Shown: in pieces, positions 16,419 through 24,887 of the stretch
Layout of the letters: each line of letters opens with the position of its first letter
Position numbering within the stretch: position 1 is the first letter of the stretch
NCBI GenBank assembly: GCA_030018495.1
Contig: JASEFS010000009.1
Span: forward strand, 1-64,000
Source of the DNA: Deltaproteobacteria bacterium
GTDB taxonomy: Bacteria; Desulfobacterota; Desulfobaccia; Desulfobaccales; 0-14-0-80-60-11
DNA: 64,000 nt
Reading direction: 5' to 3'
The notes under the pieces: generated by a model
Told to the model about the DNA's origin: nothing
What the model saw: the letters and a program-made list of their open reading frames with translations, nothing else
Databases searched by the model: none
Made by a program: the position numbers and the translations under genes

Positions 16419-17679
16419 ACCGTTCCCCTCCTCGTTCTCCGGATATGATCTGTTCCCCCTCCTGCGGCAAAGGCACCCCGAAGCGCTCGGCCACATGCTC
16501 CAGGCTCAGGGGCAGCCCCAAGGCCGCCAAATTGCGGTACACCTCGGACAGCGTCTTCAAGTCTTCCTCTTCCTCGTACCGGAAACGGAACCAGGGCGCG
16601 GGCTTGTCCCAACCGAAGTTGAAGCCCGTGAGCGGCCGCAGCAACTGCTCCCGCAGTGTCTGGGCCAGGGCTTGGGCGTCGGCCTCCACCAGGTCCCGGC
16701 GCACCTGGGCGTGCACCCGCGCCGCGGCATAAGTGCCGGTCGTTCCCGTGGTATCCGTCGTTAGCGTCTGGCCCAAAACGGCCTTGGACATCTCCCGGTT
16801 GCAGAATTCCGCCAGCACCTGATAAGGATTGGCGTTGCCCGAAAGTCGGGAGGTGGCCTCCACAAACTCGATCTCCGTGTTCTTGCTGATCACCCCGGCG
16901 GCGTCCGAACCAAGGCTGCGGATCGCCTGGACAAGGGCTTCCCGGTCTGCGGGCGAGGCCATGGGGTCGTACTTCCCCAGCCTGAGCGGCATGCCGAATA
17001 CTTCGTTGAAGGCCGCCCAATCTTTCAAAGCGTAATTTTTGAGGAGGTACATGTAGCCCACTACCCGGAGCACCCCCGCCCGGGTGTCATAGCCGCTGCG
17101 GGCCTTATAGCGGTGGTAGATCACCTTCCAGGAGGGAAAATCCTCCCCCTGCCAGGGCTTCTCTATGGTCAGCAGCCGGGGGTGCAAACTCTCCGAGAAG
17201 GTCACCTTTTTTTGAGGAATCCATCTGAGTTCGCTGACCCGGGCCTGACTCCCTTCTATCCCCCAAATAATCTCCGCCAGCGCGAACCCTTTGCCTATGG
17301 CGTCAAGCAAATCCAGGAAGGCGCCCTCTATATTGGGGATGCGGTACACCATTTCGCCCACCGCCGCCGCGATGCGCTCATCCTCCGGCGTCTTGGCATA
17401 GGGCATCACCTCGTAGTCCAGACTGAGCACCGCCAACTTGCGGGTTTGCAGGAGCGACGCCAGATGCGCATCTTTTTCCTCCATCTCCTCGAACAGTTCC
17501 ATCTGGCGCTGCACTATGCCCTGATCCGCCTCCTGGAAAATGGCCGACAGTCTGCCCGGCGTCAGCCCCACGCTGGGATAGGTGGTCCAGCGCGCCGGCA
17601 CGCTTACCGCCGACAATTCCCGCATCTCCGGTTTGACCTCCGGCTTGAACAACTTCCCGAAATAGTCCCGTAAACCCAT
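16405..17679 (-). CDS. portal protein, DUF935 (Mu gp29-like)
   Basis: A 424-residue protein with the DUF935 signature: MELFEEMEEKDAHLASLLQTRKLAVLSLDYEV near residues 60-95, GKGFALAEIIW, a WIPQKKV strand, YLLKNYALKDWAAFNEVFGMPLRLGKYD, and an EFCNREMSKAVLGQTLTTD core. The family length is 420-520, so it is essentially complete. Portals form the dodecameric DNA gate at one head vertex and dock the terminase. It lies 172 bases downstream of terL across a spacer containing a degenerate hairpin repeat. No MuF-like partner follows. Confidence 0.9.
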   Translation of the reverse strand: MGLRDYFGKLFKPEVKPEMRELSAVSVPARWTTYPSVGLTPGRLSAIFQEADQGIVQRQMELFEEMEEKDAHLASLLQTRKLAVLSLDYEVMPYAKTPEDERIAAAVGEMVYRIPNIEGAFLDLLDAIGKGFALAEIIWGIEGSQARVSELRWIPQKKVTFSESLHPRLLTIEKPWQGEDFPSWKVIYHRYKARSGYDTRAGVLRVVGYMYLLKNYALKDWAAFNEVFGMPLRLGKYDPMASPADREALVQAIRSLGSDAAGVISKNTEIEFVEATSRLSGNANPYQVLAEFCNREMSKAVLGQTLTTDTTGTTGTYAAARVHAQVRRDLVEADAQALAQTLREQLLRPLTGFNFGWDKPAPWFRFRYEEEEDLKTLSEVYRNLAALGLPLSLEHVAERFGVPLPQEGEQIISGERGGERFEEK

Positions 17680-17769
17680 GGATTCTCCCGACCAACTCTT
17701 TATGCGCCAAATTGAAGGGTTAGATTTTCGACGTTTCTTTTAAACTTTGCTTTCAAAGCTTTCCTTAAA

Positions 17770-17806
17770 CTCCTCTCCCCTTGAGGGATGGGCCGGGGTG
17801 TGGGGG
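17770..17806. repeat. degenerate copy of the CCTCTCCCC hairpin repeat
   Basis: CTCCTCTCCCC-TTGAGGGAT-GGGCCGGGGTGTGGGGG corresponds to the right-hand part of the element at 10352. It lies in the terL-portal spacer. Confidence 0.5.
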
Positions 17807-17851
17807 CAAATCATATGACCTTGACTCCGGCTCTGGCCCCCGGCCCCTGCC

Positions 17852-19381
17852 TCAAAAAGCTCCCCGCCCCGCAAAAACCCTGGATTTAATGGGCACATAA
17901 TCCGATTCCCGGGCCCCCGGCACATACTTTTGCGCCAATCGCACCGCCCCTTCCAGGGCGTCCGGGCCGTCGTCATGGAGCGTCCGTGAGGGGAAATAGA
18001 GGAGCTGCTCCACCAGGAGTTCCTGGTCTGAATGCCCCCGGATAAACCGGATTCTGCCCCGCTCCAACAGCGGGGCCAAACCCGCCACGCGGGTTTCTTT
18101 GGCCAGCCGCTGGGTGACGCCCTTCACCGGCAGGAGCATTCCCAGCTCCTTGCCGAGCACGTCGAACTCCTTGAGCAGCAGCCGTTGGAATAAATTGTCC
18201 TCCACCCCGAAGATGAAATAAGGCCTCTCCTTGTGGCGGTTGAAGATGGCCCTTAAGGTCTGCTCCAAGGTGGTTTTTTGGATGAACGCGTCCAGCACGT
18301 AAAACACCAGTTCCTGGGGAGCCCACCCCAGCGTTATCACCGCCTTGTAGTCCGCGCTGCCCCCGCTTTCCAGGGACGGATCGAAAAACCCCACACAAAC
18401 CAGGTCCTTGTCCTTCAAGCTGCCGGGATGGTAATAATGGATCCAATTCTCATCAAACAGGCCGCCCTCAGGCGCCGGTTCATTCATCTTCTCCCGGTTG
18501 AAGGCCGCCGAGCCCATGAGCTGTTTTTGCTGCTTGAGCTTGGCGGCCGGATGGCGCGCCTCCCATAGGGAGGAGCCGTCTTCATTCAGCGCCCGGTAAA
18601 GGCGCCTCTGAAAATGGCAGTAAGGTTCTTCCTTGCTGGTCAGCATCAGGTGCAGCGCGCTGCGCTGGCGCAAAATCGTGCCGATCACCATGAGCGTCCC
18701 CTGGGCTTCAATGGCCGGGTAAACCGCGGACTGCACCCAATCCAGAATCTGCTTGACAATTTCCGGGTTGCGCACGTTGACGTCATTTTCCAGGTCGTCC
18801 AGAATGACCAGATCGGGGCGCCATTGTTTGTGCTTGAGCCCCCTGAGGCGCTGGCCCCGCCCCCTGGCCTTCACCCGAACGTCGTTTTTGGTGACGAAAT
18901 CATTCACCGCTTTGTTGGGCCTCACCAACTCCCCGAAATCCTGGTGCAGGCGCTCGTTATAGAGCAGCTCCAAATAGATGTAGCCCGTCAGGTCGCTGGC
19001 CAGGTCTTCCGTGTCGCTGCCGATGATGATGAAATGCCGCCGGCCGAAACAGATCTGATGCAATACATAGCCGAACGAGCACACTGTGCTCTTGGCGAAC
19101 TCCCGGGGGGCCGCGGCCGCGATGGGCGTCAATACCGGCCCCCGGCTGTCAAGAAGCTGTACGAGTTCATAGTGAAACGGGGCCGGCGCCTGGGAAAAAT
19201 AGTGAGGCAGGTAAGTGCGGCAGAAATAAAGAGGGTCAGCCGCAGCCCTTTGTAAGCGAGCCTCCCGCCGCTCCTGGCTGTCTTCCCAAAACGGTGAGAC
19301 CTCTAAAGACAGACGCATCAGGATCTCATCCGCACGCTGGCGAAACTCGCGCCTGGTCAGCTTTTTCTTTAAATTCAGCAT
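17852..19381 (-). CDS. terminase large subunit
   Basis: A 509-residue packaging motor. The ATPase half shows a Walker A-like APREFAKST at residues 91-99, Walker B LVILDDLEND at 191-200 and a coupling-type MVIGTIL at about 231-237. The nuclease half starts with VGFFDPSLE (catalytic Asp near 334). It contains FGVEDN and ends with the Mu/SPP1-like HDDGPDALEGAV near 470-482. All key acidic residues are present, so packaging competence is plausible. It follows terS by 18 bases. The relationship to Mu-type (gp28-like) terminases is inferred from the neighbours. Confidence 0.9.
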   Translation of the reverse strand: MLNLKKKLTRREFRQRADEILMRLSLEVSPFWEDSQERREARLQRAAADPLYFCRTYLPHYFSQAPAPFHYELVQLLDSRGPVLTPIAAAAPREFAKSTVCSFGYVLHQICFGRRHFIIIGSDTEDLASDLTGYIYLELLYNERLHQDFGELVRPNKAVNDFVTKNDVRVKARGRGQRLRGLKHKQWRPDLVILDDLENDVNVRNPEIVKQILDWVQSAVYPAIEAQGTLMVIGTILRQRSALHLMLTSKEEPYCHFQRRLYRALNEDGSSLWEARHPAAKLKQQKQLMGSAAFNREKMNEPAPEGGLFDENWIHYYHPGSLKDKDLVCVGFFDPSLESGGSADYKAVITLGWAPQELVFYVLDAFIQKTTLEQTLRAIFNRHKERPYFIFGVEDNLFQRLLLKEFDVLGKELGMLLPVKGVTQRLAKETRVAGLAPLLERGRIRFIRGHSDQELLVEQLLYFPSRTLHDDGPDALEGAVRLAQKYVPGARESDYVPIKSRVFAGRGAF

Positions 19382-19399
19382 GGCTTGGGCCTTAACCTC

Positions 19400-19879
19400 T
19401 TAGTCCTGATCCTCTTCGTCCTCCAACTTGCGGAAAAACTCCTGCATCCAACTGGAAAAGCGCTTGATCTCTTCCCGATCCTTAACCCAGCCCCGCAAGA
19501 ATTCGCTGAACCGCTCCATAACTTCCAGGGCCGCCGAGCGGATGTCCCAACTATGGGAGCAAACTCGCTCAATCAACGTAATGAGCTTGGTCAACTCATC
19601 CAACTCCGGCGGTGTCAAATCTCCTTTGGCCAACAGCCGGCCCGTTTTCTCCCTCAGAATGCCTTTGAGGGCCTTTCCCAACCAGCGGGGCGAGACCAGC
19701 GCCTGGCGGCGTTTCTCTTCCCACTGCCCCTCTTTGTGCCAGCGCAGGAGGGTTTGCCGGGAAACCGGATAGATCTCCTGTAGTTCCCTCAGTTCTCTGC
19801 CTGCCAGATACAATGATTGCGCTTCCGCGTAGTACAGATCGCGTTTCCCTTGCCGCCCCGAAGGTTTTTTTGATGCCAT
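19400..19879 (-). CDS. terminase small subunit, DUF1804-like
   Basis: A 159-residue protein with an N-terminal helix-turn-helix (YYAEAQSLYLAGRELRELQEIYPVSRQTLLRWHKEG) at about residues 16-52. A helical oligomerisation region follows (LTPPELDELTKLITLIERV) and an acidic tail (LEDEEDQD). The arrangement matches Mu-like terminase small subunits, which bind the packaging initiation site and feed DNA to the large subunit. It is the first structural gene of the minus-strand transcript, 68 bases after a small HTH gene. Confidence 0.8.
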   Translation of the reverse strand: MASKKPSGRQGKRDLYYAEAQSLYLAGRELRELQEIYPVSRQTLLRWHKEGQWEEKRRQALVSPRWLGKALKGILREKTGRLLAKGDLTPPELDELTKLITLIERVCSHSWDIRSAALEVMERFSEFLRGWVKDREEIKRFSSWMQEFFRKLEDEEDQD

Positions 19880-19947
19880 AATGTGGCCAATTACTTATGC
19901 AAAAACCCTGAAACTCTCCAGCACACCTGGAACAACTGGCAGGTTCT

Positions 19948-20133
19948 TTATTCAAAACCGAAATCCGCTTCGGAAAGCTGCAAGTTCACCGAGCTTTCCA
20001 AGATTCTCACCGGGCCCCCCAAAAGCTTGATGCCCCGGAGCTTGCCCTCCCAGAACCACCGGTACACCGATGAACGCGAGATTCCCAACCGGTTCGCCAC
20101 CTCCCGGGGCCTCAGCAGCCTCTCTTTTTGCAT
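19948..20133 (-). CDS. Xis/AlpA-like helix-turn-helix protein (minus-strand member of a divergent pair)
   Basis: ATG 20133 is preferred because GGGGGAAG lies just upstream; it gives 61 residues. The HTH_17-type motif LLRPREVANRLGISRSSVYRWFWEGKLRG is followed by GGPVRI, where a beta wing of excisionase folds sits. It aligns along its length with the plus-strand gene at 20585 (RPxEVA, SRxxVYR, GPxRI). Such proteins act as excisionases or as AlpA-type transcription activators. Being the first gene of the cassette transcript, it is a good candidate for its regulator. Confidence 0.75.
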   Translation of the reverse strand: MQKERLLRPREVANRLGISRSSVYRWFWEGKLRGIKLLGGPVRILESSVNLQLSEADFGFE

Positions 20134-20419
20134 TAGCTTCCCCCCTTTGGCTTTTTTCCCCTTCCATTCAAAAACCATGGCAGCCGCTGAGACAAAAGGC
20201 TGCTCTTGTCGCAAAAGGCAAAACCAGGCTTTTGAAACCAGGGAGCAAAAAAGATAACTTATAGGAATAACTATTAAAAAAGATATTGATGGTGGGGAGC
20301 GCGCCGCCTTGGGGGAGGGTTGAAAGATCCTCTTGCCATCTCCACTTGATAAGCCGGCGGAGATTTTTTTTGAGTTTCCCTAGATTTTTTTTAAATTTTT
20401 TTTGCTTTTTAGGGAATTC

Positions 20420-20436
20420 CCCTATATTTTATAGGG
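20420..20436. promoter_or_regulatory. candidate operator, 7-bp perfect inverted repeat
   Basis: CCCTATA and TATAGGG are separated by three T. It overlaps the adjacent GGGAATTCCC palindrome by two bases and lies just upstream of the plus-strand promoter. Confidence 0.55.
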
Positions 20437-20442
20437 AAATTA

Positions 20443-20472
20443 TTGGACAGCACTAAGGGATTTTCCTATAAT
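20443..20472 (+). promoter_or_regulatory. sigma70-type promoter for the plus-strand HTH gene
   Basis: TTGGAC (20443-20448) and a perfect TATAAT (20467-20472) are 18 bases apart; TGGACA with 17-base spacing is the alternative. The start codon lies about 105 bases downstream of the expected transcription start. Confidence 0.6.
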
Positions 20473-20584
20473 GCACTAAGATATTACCTGAAATGCTTGT
20501 CCGCCAAAGGCTCACTCTTTGCACTAGCACTATTATGGTGGCCCAAATCAGCCAACCAGATCAGTAGAACCAAGGAGGGAGACA

Positions 20585-20773
20585 ATGGAGCTGATCATGA
20601 AGAAGCGGTTTTTTCGTCCTGATGAAGTGGCCGATATCCTTAGCCTTTCTCGTCGCACGGTTTACCGCATGATTCGTGATGGTCGCCTGCCCGGAGTGCG
20701 ATTGGGTTCCGGCCCCTGGCGCATCTCCCGGGAAAGTATCCAGAACCTGCTGCCCCAACGCTGGCAAGCGTGA
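20585..20773 (+). CDS. Xis/AlpA-like helix-turn-helix protein (plus-strand member of the pair)
   Basis: A 62-residue protein with AAGGAGGGA 5 bases before ATG 20585. The motif FFRPDEVADILSLSRRTVYRMIRDGRLPG followed by GPWRISRESIQNLL is a complete HTH_17/excisionase domain. It is a paralogue of the minus-strand protein at 19948-20133. A strong hairpin follows its stop, so it is probably monocistronic. It may regulate the cassette by binding the shared spacer. An excisionase role is less likely because no integrase is present. Confidence 0.8.
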   Translation: MELIMKKRFFRPDEVADILSLSRRTVYRMIRDGRLPGVRLGSGPWRISRESIQNLLPQRWQA

Positions 20774-20788
20774 TGCTTTAAAGCGCCA

Positions 20789-20813
20789 GGGAGCGCAGAT
20801 TGCCTGCGCTCCC
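20789..20813 (+). terminator. strong hairpin after the HTH gene
   Basis: GGGAGCGCAG / CTGCGCTCCC, a perfect 10-bp stem with a 5-base loop, 15 bases after the stop codon. There is no U-run, so termination may be Rho-assisted or the hairpin may protect the transcript end. Confidence 0.6.
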
Positions 20814-21027
20814 CGCTGATTTAAAGGCATTATTCTGATACCTGAATAGGCAAACCGCGCCCTTGAGGTTTCTTGTTCATTTAAGCGGGAGAACCTGCAT
20901 TGTCTCCCCCACATCTGTCCAGAATCGCCTATCTTTTCTTTTTTTCTCCAAGTTCTTCAATCTCTAAATATTTTCCCAACTCCGGTCGATACTTAAGATA
21001 TCAACTGCAATATCGAATCACCGAATA

Positions 21028-21570
21028 ATGGTGGATTTATCCTTGGGGTCTGCCCTTTTTTTTGCTCCCCTGCATGTCTTGGTGGTGGATGATATGCCGG
21101 CCATCCGCGCCATGCTCCGGCAAATGCTGCTGGCTTTAGGCGTCCGCCGTCAGATCGACGAGTCTGGCGATGGCCTCCAGGCCTGGCGGGCGTTACAGGC
21201 CATTTCCTATGACCTGGTGATCTGCGATATCAATATGCCCCATATGAACGGGCTTGAACTTTTGCGCCGACTCCGCGCCGACCCCAGGCACCAGAAAACT
21301 CCTTTCCTTATGATCACCGGCGAAGTTACCGAGGATATTGTGGCGGCTGCCGCCGAAAGCGAGGTGGACGGCTACCTCCTCAAACCTTTTCGTATCAATG
21401 CCCTTGAGTCCCGGCTGCGCACGATTATTCTGAACAAACACCCAGACGGCACCAACGCGCCCCTTTCACCGGAGGCCGCCAAGGTCGCCCCCGCGCCCCC
21501 CGGCAGGGAGGGTCTGACGCCCTTGAAAAACGTGCTTGCCTTCCTGGTAAGGAAACGCCACAAGCCCTGA
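21028..21570 (+). CDS. CheY-like response regulator
   Basis: A 180-residue protein with one receiver domain at about residues 15-135. The acidic pair is D21/D22 (VLVVDDM), the phosphoacceptor is D67 (ICDINMP), the switch Thr is T97 (LMITGE) and the conserved Lys is K119 (LLKPF). A Pro/Ala-rich linker and a short basic tail follow, with no recognisable output domain. It is therefore a single-domain regulator acting by protein-protein contact. No histidine kinase lies in the window. The ATG has no clear ribosome binding site, so the start is uncertain; GTG 21031 is an alternative. It lies between the cassette's regulatory genes and ftsH, so a link to either is only suggestive. Confidence 0.85.
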   Translation: MVDLSLGSALFFAPLHVLVVDDMPAIRAMLRQMLLALGVRRQIDESGDGLQAWRALQAISYDLVICDINMPHMNGLELLRRLRADPRHQKTPFLMITGEVTEDIVAAAAESEVDGYLLKPFRINALESRLRTIILNKHPDGTNAPLSPEAAKVAPAPPGREGLTPLKNVLAFLVRKRHKP

Positions 21571-21732
21571 CCGCTGTTGCCTTTTTCGGGAATACCGTTG
21601 CCGGTCGATGATTAACCTAAGCTCCTTCGGGTTTTTTGAGTATAATTAATAATCCAGCCGGGAACTTCGCCCGCCATACGCATGAAGCAGTTTGCACCAG
21701 TTGATCCTTCCTGCGTCCCGGCAAGATTCACC

Positions 21733-21760
21733 TTGCATTTTCCCTGAATTAACTTAAAAT
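21733..21760 (+). promoter_or_regulatory. candidate promoter for ftsH
   Basis: TTGCAT (21733-21738) and TAAAAT (21755-21760) with a 16-base spacer, 45 bases before the ftsH start. Confidence 0.4.
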
Positions 21761-21805
21761 GTAAGGAGTTGACTGCAAAATCTGCATCCCGCATTAGGGT
21801 TGGTA

Positions 21806-23689
21806 ATGAATAATCGCTTGAGTCCATTCTACAAGAACATCGCTCTCTGGCTGCTTATCAGCCTGGTGATGATCTTTCTTTTTAATTATTTCAACACTAC
21901 GGAACAGGCCCGGGGCAAGCTTACCATCAGCTACTCACAATTCTTGGACCTGGTGAAAGCCGGCAAAGTAACCAAGGTCACCCTCCAGGGGGATGAAATA
22001 TCCGGTGAGCAGGCTGATGGCAAGCCCTTCCGCACCTATGCCCCCTCAGACCCCGAGCTGGTGAGACTCCTCCAGGACAAGAAGGTCGAAATAACCGCCA
22101 AGCCCAAGGACGACAACCCTTGGTACACCACTGTTCTGGTTTCTTGGCTGCCCATGCTCGTTCTTATCGGCATCTGGATTTTCTTTATGCGCCAGATGCA
22201 GGCCGGGGGCGGCAAGGCCATGTCTTTCGGCAAGAGCCGGGCCCGGTTGATGACGGAAAACTCCGTCAAAGTCACCTTTAAGGATGTGGCCGGCATTGAG
22301 GAAGCCAAAGAAGAAGTGGTGGAAATCATCGAGTTCCTCAAAGACCCGAAAAAATTTACCCGCCTGGGAGGCCGCATCCCCAAGGGGGTCCTCCTGGTGG
22401 GCGCCCCTGGCAGCGGCAAGACGCTCCTGGCCCGGGCCATCGCGGGTGAGGCCGGCGTGCCCTTTTTCAGCATCAGCGGCTCCGACTTCGTAGAAATGTT
22501 CGTCGGCGTCGGCGCCGCCCGGGTGCGGGACCTGTTCATCCAGGCCAAAAAGAACTCCCCCTGCATCATTTTCATTGATGAAATCGACGCCGTGGGCCGG
22601 CATCGCGGCGCCGGGCTGGGCGGCGGCCACGACGAACGGGAGCAAACCTTGAATCAGCTCCTGGTGGAAATGGACGGCTTTGAGGCCAACGAAGGTGTGA
22701 TCCTCATCGCCGCCACCAACCGCCCCGACGTCCTTGACCCTGCACTGCTGCGCCCCGGCCGCTTTGACCGCCAGGTGGTGGTGCCCATCCCCGACCTCAA
22801 GGGCCGGGAGGCCATTCTCAAGGTGCACACTCGCAAGGTCCCCCTGGGGTCTTCCGTCGATCTCATGGTTCTGGCCCGCAGCACCCCTGGATTTTCAGGG
22901 GCTGACCTGGAAAACCTGGTAAACGAAGCCGCCCTGCTGGCTGCCCGCGTAAATCGCGAGGCCGTCAGCATGGAAGACTTTGAACAGGCCAAAGACAAGG
23001 TGCTGATGGGTTCGGAGCGCAAAAGCATGATCTTAAGCGAGCAGGAAAGGGCCACCACCGCTTACCATGAAGCCGGCCATACTTTGGTGGCCCACCTCAT
23101 CCCCGGCACCGATCCCATCCATAAGGTCACCATTATTCCCCGCGGCCGGGCCTTGGGCCTCACCCAGCAACTGCCGCTGGACGAGCGCCACACCTATCCC
23201 AAGGATTACCTGATGGCTACCCTGGCGGTGCTTCTGGGCGGCCGCGCGGCCGAAGAGCTGATGTTCAATCAGTACACCACCGGCGCCGGCAATGACCTGG
23301 AGCGCGCCACCGAACTGGCCCGCAAGATGGTGTGCAACTGGGGCATGAGCGAGGAATTGGGGCCCATCACCTTCGGCAAGCGGGAGGAACACGTCTTTTT
23401 GGGCCGGGAGATTTCCCATCCCAAAGACTTCAGCGAGGAGACCGCCAGGACCATTGACGCAGCCATCAAAAACCTGGTTCTCGGTTCATATGACCGGGCC
23501 AAAACTCTGCTTCAAACCCACAGTGCTGAACTGCAGACTCTGGCTCAGGCCCTGTTGGAAAAGGAAACCTTGGACGGACAGGAAATTGCCGCTCTCCTGA
23601 CTCCTGGCAAGGCCGAAAAAACCCCTGAACCGGAAGTGGAAGAAGAAGCAGCCGCCCCGCAACTGCCCTTGGGCCTCCAGCAGGCCTGA
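21806..23689 (+). CDS. ftsH: ATP-dependent zinc metalloprotease FtsH
   Basis: ATG 21806 follows AGGG by 6 bases and gives 627 residues, normal for the family. An N-terminal membrane segment ([17 protein letters not shown]) is followed by a periplasmic domain and a second segment ([19 protein letters not shown]). The AAA module has Walker A GAPGSGKT, Walker B IIFIDEID and the second region of homology [19 protein letters not shown]. The zinc protease motif is HEAGH, with a downstream Glu-bearing helix. It degrades membrane and regulatory proteins at the inner membrane. The ftsH-folP order is common in bacteria. A terminator follows. Confidence 0.97.
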   Translation: MNNRLSPFYKNIALWLLISLVMIFLFNYFNTTEQARGKLTISYSQFLDLVKAGKVTKVTLQGDEISGEQADGKPFRTYAPSDPELVRLLQDKKVEITAKPKDDNPWYTTVLVSWLPMLVLIGIWIFFMRQMQAGGGKAMSFGKSRARLMTENSVKVTFKDVAGIEEAKEEVVEIIEFLKDPKKFTRLGGRIPKGVLLVGAPGSGKTLLARAIAGEAGVPFFSISGSDFVEMFVGVGAARVRDLFIQAKKNSPCIIFIDEIDAVGRHRGAGLGGGHDEREQTLNQLLVEMDGFEANEGVILIAATNRPDVLDPALLRPGRFDRQVVVPIPDLKGREAILKVHTRKVPLGSSVDLMVLARSTPGFSGADLENLVNEAALLAARVNREAVSMEDFEQAKDKVLMGSERKSMILSEQERATTAYHEAGHTLVAHLIPGTDPIHKVTIIPRGRALGLTQQLPLDERHTYPKDYLMATLAVLLGGRAAEELMFNQYTTGAGNDLERATELARKMVCNWGMSEELGPITFGKREEHVFLGREISHPKDFSEETARTIDAAIKNLVLGSYDRAKTLLQTHSAELQTLAQALLEKETLDGQEIAALLTPGKAEKTPEPEVEEEAAAPQLPLGLQQA

Positions 23690-23751
23690 ACCGATTGCGA
23701 TGCGGAATGGGGACTCTTGCTCCCGGCAATTCCCGGCTGGACAATTTTTGG

Positions 23752-23778
23752 GGCGGGCCTCTGTGCCCGCCTTTTTTT
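23752..23778 (+). terminator. intrinsic terminator after ftsH
   Basis: GGCGGGC / GCCCGCC stem with a 6-base loop followed by seven T. Confidence 0.85.
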
Positions 23779-23795
23779 ATCAATGCCTTTTCCAT

Positions 23796-23815
23796 CTTTG
23801 CGCCTTTGCGTGAGG
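23796..23815 (+). repeat. CTTTGCG-type dispersed element
   Basis: CTTTGCGCCTTTGCGTGAGG, ending 10 bases before the folP start. Its GTGAGG end may serve as the folP ribosome binding site. Other copies are at 26582, 30462 and 36209. Confidence 0.7.
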
Positions 23816-23825
23816 AATAACCCCC

Positions 23826-24722
23826 ATGAAACCGGCAAACCATCCTCAGACTAACGATTTCCTCAGCCTGCTCCTCAAACGGACGCGCCGTCCCCTGATC
23901 ATGGGGATCATAAATGTCACCCCTGATTCTTTTGCCGACGGCGGCCAATTCTTCGATCACGCCGCCGCTATCAACCAGGCCCGCTCCCTGGCCGATGCCG
24001 GCGCGGATATCCTCGATGTCGGCGGTGAATCCACCCGCCCCTACGCCGAACCCGTTTCTCTGCAAGAGGAGCTCCGGCGGGTGCTGCCGGTTATCGAAGC
24101 GATTAAGGCGGAAATTACTATTCCTGTTTCCATTGATACTTACAAAGCTGAGGTAGCCCGGGCCGCTCTGGCCGCGGGCGCGTCCGTTATCAATGACATC
24201 AGTGCCCTACGCTTTGACCCGGAAATGGTGCATCTGGCCCGGGAAGCTCAAGTCCCGGTCATCCTCATGCACATGCAGGGCAGTCCCAGAGACATGCAAG
24301 TCAATCCGCAATATCATGACCTGCTCGGAGAGATCAAAGCCTTCTTCCGGGAGCGCCTTGATTTTGCCCTCTCTCACGGCCTTTCCCGGGAGAGGCTCAT
24401 CCTGGACCCCGGCATCGGCTTCGGCAAAACCTTTGACCATAACTTGGAAATTCTAAATAATCTCCATGTCTTTCATGACCTGGGATGTCATCTCCTGGTG
24501 GGCCCCTCCCGGAAAGCCTTCATCGGCCACCTCTTAGGCGGTGTGCCTGCCGGAGAGGGACGTGATGTGGGGACCCTGGCAGCCTTGGCCATGGCCGTCA
24601 TCAGGGGCGCTCACATCCTCCGGGTCCACAACGTCGCCTATGCCCGTCAATTTCTCACGGTGCTGGAAGCCATCCGGGAAAAACCGTTCTATGGCCAGGC
24701 TGAAAATCGCCGTGCCTCCTGA
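23826..24722 (+). CDS. folP: dihydropteroate synthase
   Basis: A 298-residue TIM-barrel enzyme that condenses p-aminobenzoate with hydroxymethyl-dihydropterin diphosphate for folate synthesis. Motifs in order: MGIINVTPDSFADGG (about residue 26), ILDVGGESTRPYA, VPVSIDTYKAEVA-like strand, INDIS, VILMHMQGSP, LILDPGIGFGKT, and VGPSRKAF with a final RVHNV. The family length is 270-300. It follows ftsH and precedes cdaA, a common gene order. Folate supply is relevant to the methyl-branch genes at 50-54 kb. The start lies directly after the CTTTGCG element. Confidence 0.95.
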   Translation: MKPANHPQTNDFLSLLLKRTRRPLIMGIINVTPDSFADGGQFFDHAAAINQARSLADAGADILDVGGESTRPYAEPVSLQEELRRVLPVIEAIKAEITIPVSIDTYKAEVARAALAAGASVINDISALRFDPEMVHLAREAQVPVILMHMQGSPRDMQVNPQYHDLLGEIKAFFRERLDFALSHGLSRERLILDPGIGFGKTFDHNLEILNNLHVFHDLGCHLLVGPSRKAFIGHLLGGVPAGEGRDVGTLAALAMAVIRGAHILRVHNVAYARQFLTVLEAIREKPFYGQAENRRAS

Positions 24723-24887
24723 ACTGCTTCTCCAATCGGAATAACTGACTGTAATTAGCTGCTTTTTCAAATCTTCTGACCACACCCCTCCCTTTTCCGC
24801 CAAAAATGTGTATAATAATTTGAACTTGGCTTTTTAACCGTCTGCACTTACCGAGAACCAGTAGTAGAATTAGCCGCCCCCCGGATA

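Larger units (their letters stand above)
20134..20584. promoter_or_regulatory. AT-rich divergent regulatory region with repeated TAGGGA half-sites
   Basis: This 451-base spacer separates two divergent HTH genes. Its centre (20360-20475) is strongly AT-rich against GC-rich surroundings. It holds several TAGGGA/TCCCTA half-sites: TTTCCCTAG at 20375, the palindrome GGGAATTCCC at 20412-20421, CCCTATA-TTT-TATAGGG at 20420-20436, and AAGGGATTTTCC near 20455. These flank and precede the promoter at 20443-20472. The arrangement suggests cooperative binding by one or both HTH proteins. Confidence 0.6.
853..20773 (-). mobile_element. phage-derived structural cassette, Mu-type head with short non-contractile tail genes
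   Basis: About 20 co-oriented genes cover packaging, head, connector and tail functions in the usual order. DUF1804-like TerS, DUF935 portal, gpI-like protease, gpT-like capsid and gp36/gp37-like proteins point to a Mu-like head. The 431-residue tube protein, overlapping chaperone genes and very short tape measure point to a short siphovirus-like tail. No recombinase, transposase, replication gene, classical repressor, endolysin or MuF-type head gene was found between hdrA and ftsH. Every structural gene looks intact. Host-type heptamer repeats and other intergenic repeats lie between the phage genes. A domesticated particle or gene transfer agent fits; a defective or split prophage is the alternative. 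Confidence 0.8.

Noticed and set aside
517-21000. attL/attR direct repeats bounding the cassette
   Set aside because: Comparison by eye of the two flanks showed only short AT-rich similarity; an exact-repeat search would be needed to exclude short core sites.
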